Below are positions 58,252 through 64,000 of a DNA stretch of 64,000 nt, in pieces. Under the pieces are notes generated by a model that was not told the origin of the DNA, did not search any database, and saw only the letters and a list, made by a program, of their open reading frames with translations. Where the stretch lies: the NCBI RefSeq assembly GCF_016908325.1, contig NZ_JAFBDR010000019.1:19601-83600 (forward strand). Direction: 5' to 3'. The number at the start of each line of letters is the position of its first letter. The first letter of the stretch is position 1. Source of the stretch: Aquibacillus albus (GTDB lineage: Bacteria; Bacillota; Bacilli; Bacillales; Amphibacillaceae). The position numbers and the translations under genes were made by a program.

Positions 58252-60606
58252 TTACACTTCCATTTCTAAATCTTCTATCCTTTTCTCCAAGTAATCTACA
58301 TCCTTTTTGGCGTGGAAGCGTTCAGCTTTTTCCACTTTAGCCGCCACACTATATTGCGGGATTCCAGATGGGCCATCATAAATCCCTTTTGGAATTAAAA
58401 AGTTTCCTTCAGGGAAGTGAAGGCCGACATTTCCCTTTGTAATATCAGCAAAGTGCGCATTTCCTTGAAATGTACCATGTTGATTATAAACAACAATTGG
58501 CTCACCATTCGCAATGTTTAATTCTTTTGCATCCTCTTCATTGATTAAAACATCATAACGACCGGCCGCATTGAACGGGTCTGTTTCTTTGTACACCATC
58601 GAATTGAATTGTTTCCCTCGCCGAGTCGTAATATAAAAGGTGCCATCTGGCTTTTCCAGCTTAGGAATATCAATTGGAATTAAATTTCCTCTTCCATCTG
58701 GTGTTGGACAAACGCCACCTTCACATAACCAGGCGCCGCCCCATTGGAAAACATCTCCTTGTTTTTTCAAATGCTGAATCCCATCATAGTTGCGGTTTGC
58801 CACTGCAATTTCATCTCGAATTTCCTGGCCAGTTCTAAAATCTACCAAATGAGCCGTTTCTGGCTTCACTCGTTTGGCTAAGTCAATGTAGATTTTCCAT
58901 TCCGCTCTTGCTTCTGGAACCTCCTGTTTGTTCCCTTCAATTTCCGGTGAAAAATAGACCATCCGCTCCGTCGAAGTAGAAGTTCCTCCACCTTCTTGCT
59001 CATAACGCGTTTTAGCAGGTAAAACAATAACCGCCTCTTTCGCTTCCACCAATGTCGATGTATTAAAAATAATGTCTTGATGGACACGAATATCCAGCTC
59101 AGACAATGCTTTTTCGATAAACTCAGGATTAGGCATTGTTTCTAAGAAATTACCACCACTCATATAATAGAGTTTTATTTTTCTTTCATGATCCTCAGGG
59201 AGCACAGCATTTTCTAAAGAAACACCGACAATATCCCCTTGCCATTTAGGCAGCTCAAAATCCCATACCTTTTCCATTCTGTTCACGTTTTCCTCATCCC
59301 AGCCGCCGCCAGGAAGAACAAATGGGTCTGCCCCCATCTCACCTGTACCTTGAACACTTGAGTGTCCACGGAATGGCATTAGACCAGCGTGTTTACGTCC
59401 TAAATGACCTCGTAAAAGGGCGAGATTAGCAACTTGAGAAATATTATCTGTCGCAAAAGAATGCATCGTTAATCCAAGTGCCCAAGCGTAGACTGCATTT
59501 TTACTGTTTGCTAGCAGTTCAGATAACTCAATAATCCTATCTTTTGACACACCTGATGACTTTACGACGCTATCCCACGATTGATTTTGTACTTTAGCTT
59601 TAAGCTCCTCATAGCCATTAACATGATCCCGAACAAACGTATGATTGACGGCTGAACCGTACTTTTTTTCCTCCATTTCAAACCAATGCTTCATGATTCC
59701 ATGCATGAAAGCAATATCCCCACCAATGTTTACTTGATAAAAATCATCTGCAATTTTAGTCCCAAATAAAGCGGATTCTGCATTTGAAGGAACCCAATAT
59801 TTATCCATGGCAGGCTCCTTATATGGATTAATGACAATGATTTTTGTACCTTTTTTCTTTGCAGCTAGCATATATTTCGTTGAAACTGGAGAACTGTTCG
59901 AGGCAACAGATCCCCAGAATAATAGGACATCCGTACCAATCCAGTCCTGATAGTTCGAGCTACTAGCACCTATTCCAACTGAACGCTTTAGCGCCGTTTT
60001 CGATGGAGAATGACAAATTCGTGACGCATTATCAATATGATTTGTTCCGAGGAAACGAGATACTTTTGCAGCCACATAATACGATTCGTTCGTAATTCCT
60101 CTGGAAGTTAAATAGAAACCATACTGTTTAGGATCTAATTTTTTCATTTTTTCCGCAATCGTATTCATTGCTTCATCCCAACTAATACGTGAAAACTTCC
60201 TTTCTCCTTTTCTACGAATTAACGGATATGGAATTCTACCTAACGTACGTAATTCTTTGCTGCTGTATTTCTTAAGCTCATCAATGTCTGCGTGAACGAT
60301 ATCTTCCTTCATTGCAGGCATGGTACTTAGGCGTAAAACATTTAAGCGAGTCGTACAAATGTGAGGACCTTTCAGTGTTTGATCCTGAAGACCTGATACT
60401 CCTAAAGCACAACCATCGCATACACCTTTCGTAAGAATATTTTTGGCGTAATTTAAATTATCCTTGTTTTCCCACATGATTTTCATCGTATCCCGAATAT
60501 GTTTCGGCTTTACCTTCCCTAATCCAAACGGAATCGGACTGACCCAATGTTCTGGTGTGGGTACTTTCGATATTTTGATTGGTCCTTGATGTTTAGTCTT
60601 CCCCAT
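58252..60606 (-). CDS. FdhF/YdeP-family molybdopterin oxidoreductase (formate dehydrogenase alpha-like)
   Basis: About 784 aa. An N-terminal Cys motif CDGCALGVSG with a later HICTTRLNVLR fits a [4Fe-4S] site. The Mo site segment is DNASRICHSPSKTALKRSVG, with Cys where E. coli FdhF has selenocysteine. Then MGD-binding stretches (LLFWGSVASNSSPVSTKYML, LRGHLGRKHAGLMPFRGHSS, VQGTGEMGADPFVLPGG, and MSGGNFLETMPNPEFI). It belongs to the FdhF/YdeP branch; formate is the usual assumption. Start ATG 60606 behind TAGGAGTG. A DUF2294 gene, an OFA transporter and fdhD lie nearby. Confidence 0.85.
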   Translation of the reverse strand: MGKTKHQGPIKISKVPTPEHWVSPIPFGLGKVKPKHIRDTMKIMWENKDNLNYAKNILTKGVCDGCALGVSGLQDQTLKGPHICTTRLNVLRLSTMPAMKEDIVHADIDELKKYSSKELRTLGRIPYPLIRRKGERKFSRISWDEAMNTIAEKMKKLDPKQYGFYLTSRGITNESYYVAAKVSRFLGTNHIDNASRICHSPSKTALKRSVGIGASSSNYQDWIGTDVLLFWGSVASNSSPVSTKYMLAAKKKGTKIIVINPYKEPAMDKYWVPSNAESALFGTKIADDFYQVNIGGDIAFMHGIMKHWFEMEEKKYGSAVNHTFVRDHVNGYEELKAKVQNQSWDSVVKSSGVSKDRIIELSELLANSKNAVYAWALGLTMHSFATDNISQVANLALLRGHLGRKHAGLMPFRGHSSVQGTGEMGADPFVLPGGGWDEENVNRMEKVWDFELPKWQGDIVGVSLENAVLPEDHERKIKLYYMSGGNFLETMPNPEFIEKALSELDIRVHQDIIFNTSTLVEAKEAVIVLPAKTRYEQEGGGTSTSTERMVYFSPEIEGNKQEVPEARAEWKIYIDLAKRVKPETAHLVDFRTGQEIRDEIAVANRNYDGIQHLKKQGDVFQWGGAWLCEGGVCPTPDGRGNLIPIDIPKLEKPDGTFYITTRRGKQFNSMVYKETDPFNAAGRYDVLINEEDAKELNIANGEPIVVYNQHGTFQGNAHFADITKGNVGLHFPEGNFLIPKGIYDGPSGIPQYSVAAKVEKAERFHAKKDVDYLEKRIEDLEMEV

Positions 60607-60656
60607 TTTTTGTTCACTCCTAACATAGATTCCTTTGAAAGCGCCCTCTAACATAG

Positions 60657-60701
60657 AAAAAACCACCGTACATATTTTTATTTTAAAAATACTACGGTGG
60701 T
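60657..60701 (-). terminator. terminator of the DUF2294 gene
   Basis: ACCACCGTA ... TACGGTGGT with an AT-rich loop and a T-run on the minus strand, between DUF2294 and the fdh-like gene. So the two are separate transcripts, or read-through is partial. Confidence 0.8.
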
Positions 60702-60740
60702 TAAGCCTTTAGCAGGGTCGCTACCAAGTGCCAAAACCTA

Positions 60741-61100
60741 TTATTTACAATATTTTTGCTCAATATTTTCAGCAAAGATAAAGATCGACATCCCAAAATC
60801 ACGATCAATATCTATATCAACAAACAAATCAACAAACTTGCAACCTAAAAACTCTTCCATTTCTACAGGAGGATTGTTTCGATACATGTCTTTCACCATT
60901 TCTGTTCGGGCAGACCGCAAAACTTGTCTTCCTTCATCAGCCCCTGCAATGAATTTTTCAACTGGTGAAAGATTACCTTCCATCTCGCATATCGCCCAAT
61001 TTTTGCAAAATGTCGTTGTAATTTTACTTGGGCCTTTTCCCATATGCTTTTTTCTGAAAGAACGAACAAGATTACTGAATTCTGCCTCATACCTATTCAT
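60741..61100 (-). CDS. DUF2294 family protein
   Basis: 119 aa: VRSFRKKHMGKGPSKITTTF, FIAGADEGRQVLRSARTEMV, MEEFLGCKFVDLFVDIDIDR DFGMSIFIFAENIE. This is DUF2294, of unknown function, often near formate-dehydrogenase-like genes in bacilli, as here. Cytoplasmic. RBS GGAGGCCACC before the ATG. Confidence 0.8.
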   Translation of the reverse strand: MNRYEAEFSNLVRSFRKKHMGKGPSKITTTFCKNWAICEMEGNLSPVEKFIAGADEGRQVLRSARTEMVKDMYRNNPPVEMEEFLGCKFVDLFVDIDIDRDFGMSIFIFAENIEQKYCK

Positions 61101-61173
61101 GGTGGCCTCCTACATATACAATCGTATTCTATCGATAATATTTTATCATACTTTATCTAGAACATTATAAAAT

Positions 61174-62448
61174 TTAACTTACTTCCGCTTTCCCCTCAAA
61201 TTGTTGCCTATTTAGATTGCGTAATTTATTGATATCTTTGCGGATAAGCAACGAAATTATTAGTGCTATCACAAATAGCCCCGCAAAGTATGTTAGGCTT
61301 GAGCCATAACTACCAGTCGTATCCTTCATCCATGCTGCGAATAAAGGGCCTACTAAACCTGCAGCCGCCCATGCCGTTAAAATATAACCATGAATCGCAC
61401 CGAGCTGCTTCGTGCCAAACAAATCCCCAATAAATGCAGGAATCGATGCAAATCCTCCGCCATAGCACGTATAAACAACGGCAAGCATTACTTGGAACAA
61501 TAAGGACGTTGTTGTATGCGGTAATGCTGCAAATAGGATAATTTGCAAAACAAAAAATGTGGTGTACGTATTCGGTCTACCAATATAGTCTGATATGGAA
61601 GCCCAACCTATTCTGCCAAGACCATTAAAAATCCCTAGTACACCAACTAGTGCAGCGGCTTCTGTTGTTGTAAGACCAATACTCTCTTCTGCAAGCGGCT
61701 TTGCTGCAGATAAAATAGCAATTCCACACGTAACATTAATAAATAACATGATCCATAAATAATAAAACCTTGACGTTTTAATGGCTTCATTAGCTTTTAA
61801 TTGTGATAAATCTTTCTTCACCTTTGATTGATCTTGTTTCATTTTATCGTTAAAGCCTGCCGGAGCCCAATCAACAGGGGGCTTTTCTAAATAAAGAGAT
61901 GATATAGTCATTACAACAAAATAAGCAATTCCTAAAATATAAAACGTATTAGCAGTTCCTACTGATTTAATTAAAGCATCCATAATTGGACTACTAATTG
62001 CCGCGGCAAAACCAAAACCCATAATCGCTAACCCTGTTGCTAACCCACGTCGGTCTGGGAACCATTTTACTAGTGTAGATACAGGAGCAATGTAACCAAC
62101 CCCTAATCCAACGCCTCCTAATACACCGTAAAATACATATAATAGCGGTAATGAACTGAGGTTTACTGCTAAGCCGGAACCAAATATCCCTATGCCAAAT
62201 AAGGTAGCAGCAAGTAATCCAGCTTTCCTTGGACCATATTTTTCGACGAAGTGACCTAGAAAGGCTGCAGATAATCCTAAAAATAAAATGGCAATACTAA
62301 AGGTCAATTGCACTTGACTATTGGACCAACCAAATTGTTCAATTAATGGGTCAGTAAAATTACTCCAAGCATAGACAGAACCAATCGAAATATGTATTCC
62401 TACAGCTGACAATGCAATTAACCATCTATTTTTCACTTTTTGCACCAA
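61174..62448 (-). CDS. OFA-family MFS transporter (oxalate/formate antiporter type)
   Basis: About 424 aa, twelve helices. KNRWLIALSAVGIHISIGSV YAWSNFTDPLIEQFGWS, LGGVGLGVGYIAPVSTLVKW FPDRRGLATGLAIMGFGFAA and YTCYGGGFASIPAFIGDLFG match the OFA group, which includes OxlT and YhjX. Substrate may be formate or another small carboxylate, judging from neighbours. Start uncertain: ATG 62457 touches GAAGG, TTG 62448 is nine bases after it. A terminator-like hairpin sits in its leader. Confidence 0.85.
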   Translation of the reverse strand: MVQKVKNRWLIALSAVGIHISIGSVYAWSNFTDPLIEQFGWSNSQVQLTFSIAILFLGLSAAFLGHFVEKYGPRKAGLLAATLFGIGIFGSGLAVNLSSLPLLYVFYGVLGGVGLGVGYIAPVSTLVKWFPDRRGLATGLAIMGFGFAAAISSPIMDALIKSVGTANTFYILGIAYFVVMTISSLYLEKPPVDWAPAGFNDKMKQDQSKVKKDLSQLKANEAIKTSRFYYLWIMLFINVTCGIAILSAAKPLAEESIGLTTTEAAALVGVLGIFNGLGRIGWASISDYIGRPNTYTTFFVLQIILFAALPHTTTSLLFQVMLAVVYTCYGGGFASIPAFIGDLFGTKQLGAIHGYILTAWAAAGLVGPLFAAWMKDTTGSYGSSLTYFAGLFVIALIISLLIRKDINKLRNLNRQQFEGKAEVS

Positions 62449-62465
62449 TAAACACATCCTTCTTT

Positions 62466-62580
62466 GAAAATATAAAAACCGTTAACCCCTCCAAAAGAAT
62501 ACACTTCATGCATTCTCATCTGGAAAGATTAACGGTTAGTAAACAGCAGGATTCGCTACTATTGGACCAACAGTAAAATC
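62466..62580 (-). promoter_or_regulatory. structured leader with terminator-like hairpin before the OFA transporter gene
   Basis: AACCGTTAA (62537) pairs with TTAACGGTT (62485-62477), with inner TCC/GGA pairing and a small inner hairpin (GAATGC...GTATTC), followed on the minus strand by TTTTTATATTTT. No leftward gene lies upstream, so this is an attenuator-like leader. A further short hairpin CTGTT-ggtcc-AATAG lies 5' to it. I do not recognise a riboswitch class. Confidence 0.55.
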
Positions 62581-62801
62581 TATTTCATAATACTTGTAAT
62601 AAATTTAACCGACGACAGGGACGCTATCTCGCATCAAATTTGTTACAATTCTATGAATTTTTTAACAAAATTAATCTTATCACGAAAGCGCTTAAAATAT
62701 CAATAGATTTTTTGAAAGTTTTGCCAACAATTCTGTTACTTGTTTTATAAAACCAATTATGTTTATGATTATTACATGTTCATTGAATAGGAGGGGAAAC
62801 C
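62581..62801. other. rest of the OFA-fdhD divergent region
   Basis: About 220 AT-rich bases that must hold promoters of the leftward OFA gene and the rightward fdhD. No gene or clear operator was seen. Confidence 0.35.
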
Positions 62802-63593
62802 ATGGTATTACAAAGAAGCAAAAAAAGAGTAATTACGAAATACCAAAACGGGAAATTAGAAGTGGTAGAGGATGAAATTGCTACAGAATTTCCAATTACT
62901 ATTCACGTCAATGGAGAGGAATTTGCAACAATGGTTTGCACCCCGACTCACTTAGATGAACTTGTTATTGGATTCTTGGCGTCTGAGGGAGTAATTCTGT
63001 TCAAAGATGATGTCACAAACCTGGAAATTGATGAAGGACTTGGATTTGCTTACGTCACATTGAAATCAAATGCTTTTACAAACCATCCCGACCATTCCAA
63101 ACGATTTATCGGCTCGTGTTGTGGAAAGAGTAGGCAATTTTATTTGCAGAGTGATGTCCGTACTGCAAAAACGTCCATGTCCAACACGAAAATGAAAGTA
63201 GAGCAGTGTATTCAGTTAATGAACACGATGCAGGAAAACAGCATTATGTTTAAAAATACTGGTGGTGTACATAACGCTGCTCTCTGTAGTCCAACCGAAC
63301 TTATCGTCGATCGGACAGATATTGGAAGACACAATGCACTGGATAAACTATACGGATATAGCATGGCAAACAGCATCCCTGTTCGCGATAAAGTGATTGT
63401 TTTCAGTGGCAGAATTTCCTCTGAAGTACTGATAAAAGCTGCAAAAATTGGCGTTGGTATTGTACTATCAAAATCAGCCCCAACAGACCTGGCTATTGAG
63501 CTTGCAGAAGATTTAAACATCACAACCATCGGCTTTATTCGAGGACAAACATTTAACGTATACTCACACCCGGAAAGGATAATAAATAGTTAG
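62802..63593 (+). CDS. fdhD: FdhD sulfurtransferase for formate dehydrogenase
   Basis: 263 aa. TPTHLDELVIGFLASEGVIL, FIGSCCGKSRQF (Cys pair that carries sulfur), FKNTGGVHNAALCSPTEL, RTDIGRHNALDKLYGYSM and VIVFSGRISSEVLIKAAKIG, VGIVLSKSAPTDLAIELAED. FdhD moves sulfur from a cysteine desulfurase to the Mo-bisMGD cofactor, needed for FdhF-type enzymes like the one at 58-60 kb. TAGGAGGGG ribosome binding site. Operon with the next small gene, 12 bp apart. Confidence 0.93.
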   Translation: MVLQRSKKRVITKYQNGKLEVVEDEIATEFPITIHVNGEEFATMVCTPTHLDELVIGFLASEGVILFKDDVTNLEIDEGLGFAYVTLKSNAFTNHPDHSKRFIGSCCGKSRQFYLQSDVRTAKTSMSNTKMKVEQCIQLMNTMQENSIMFKNTGGVHNAALCSPTELIVDRTDIGRHNALDKLYGYSMANSIPVRDKVIVFSGRISSEVLIKAAKIGVGIVLSKSAPTDLAIELAEDLNITTIGFIRGQTFNVYSHPERIINS

Positions 63594-63605
63594 GAGGGAA
63601 TTTTA

Positions 63606-63842
63606 ATGGGAGAATGTAATATTGATCACCCACTAGAAGATGTAACGCAAAAACTTGAAAGTCAAAAAAACCACCTGCCAGATAGCCTGTATAAAAAGGG
63701 GCATATGCTATTACAAGCTAATCCTACACAAGACGTTCTAAATGTTTTGTTTCATTTATTAAAAAAATACGATTTATTAACAGCCGAGGAACAGCAAGAA
63801 CGTAATGAAAAATTGTCTCTATTACTTGATACTCAGTTATAG
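63606..63842 (+). CDS. hypothetical 78-aa protein downstream of fdhD
   Basis: MGECNIDHPLEDVTQKLESQ, KNHLPDSLYKKGHMLLQANP, TQDVLNVLFHLLKKYDLLTA and a charged end. Predicted all-helical and soluble. A TAGGAGGG site is seven bases before ATG and it follows fdhD by 12 bp, so it is surely expressed with it. A role in molybdoenzyme maturation is possible, but I do not recognise the family. Confidence 0.65.
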   Translation: MGECNIDHPLEDVTQKLESQKNHLPDSLYKKGHMLLQANPTQDVLNVLFHLLKKYDLLTAEEQQERNEKLSLLLDTQL

Positions 63843-63910
63843 GTGTCATTCATCTTGTTTCACATAAATGTTTTACAAATTTAAAAAAGAGGACCGAGCT
63901 CAAACTAAAA

Positions 63911-63991
63911 TGGACCCTGTAGAATAGACAGTTTAAAAAAAGAGGCTTGTCCTTGAACTTTTTACTGACTCTGTTTTGCAGGGTCTTTTTT
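63911..63991. mobile_element. IS3-type terminal remnant or MITE with inverted ends
   Basis: TGGACCCTGTAGAATAGACA followed by GTTTAAAAAA (63911-63940) looks like an IS3-family end. About 20 bp further, TTTTTACTGACTCTGTTTTG and CAGGGTC form an imperfect inverted copy (GACCCTGCAAAACAGAGTCA on the other strand), then a T-run. It has no transposase; it may also act as terminator for fdhD. Confidence 0.5.
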
Positions 63992-64000
63992 TTGTTATAG

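Overview
The window comes from a low-GC, endospore-forming Firmicute, most probably a halotolerant Bacillaceae (Oceanobacillus/Virgibacillus-like). The evidence is a TnrA-type nitrogen regulator, an SspH spore protein, an NsrR/Hmp pair whose NsrR has the three cysteines of the Bacillus subtilis protein, an AlaR-AlaT operon, strong GGAGG ribosome binding sites, frequent TTG/GTG starts, a BCCT osmolyte transporter and genes for ectoine catabolism. No rRNA, tRNA or CRISPR array was seen.

Layout. 1-9.6 kb (minus strand): an ectoine/hydroxyectoine catabolic island (eutB, a PucR-type regulator, doeA, eutC, a Cys/Met-type PLP enzyme, an M20 amidohydrolase, a homoserine dehydrogenase and a truncated aldehyde dehydrogenase). 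It lies beside tnrA, which has a perfect TnrA box in front. 9.9-15.9 kb: small genes, two palindromic repeats, a PhoD-like phosphatase, an ABC exporter, sspH and a DUF421 protein. 15.9-23.3 kb: a complete Tad/Flp pilus operon (DUF192, flp, prepilin peptidase, tadE, tadG, cpaB, cpaE, cpaF, tadB, tadC) preceded by a c-di-GMP-I riboswitch and an intrinsic terminator. 23.7-40.4 kb: mostly housekeeping and stress genes (HesB-like, GH43, fhs, BCCT, alaRT, a TetM-like GTPase, an MFS transporter, nsrR/hmp with two NsrR-type operators, an aminoglycoside-phosphotransferase-like kinase).

40.6-50.9 kb is the most interesting part. It holds uxaC and uxaE, then larE, larC2, larB, a gluconokinase, a UxuB-like SDR, a LarA-family nickel racemase homologue, and larC1. 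The uxaE and larA-homologue promoters carry the same 18-bp palindrome in the same place, directly abutting the -10 box. Together the genes suggest a hexuronate route: galacturonate/glucuronate -> tagaturonate/fructuronate -> mannonate -> (nickel-pincer C2 epimerase) gluconate -> 6-phosphogluconate. This would bypass mannonate dehydratase and the KDG branch. The genes and operators are seen; the pathway is inference.

51-64 kb: an aldo/keto reductase, a DUF421 pseudogene, a membrane anti-sigma-like protein next to a decayed sigma-factor gene, a PNAG-type exopolysaccharide operon (PgaD-like, DivIVA-like, PgaC-like, PgaB/IcaB-like), and a formate-related group (FdhF/YdeP-like molybdoenzyme, DUF2294, OFA-family transporter, FdhD). 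Dispersed palindromic repeats occur throughout. The window ends in what looks like an IS3-type terminal remnant.
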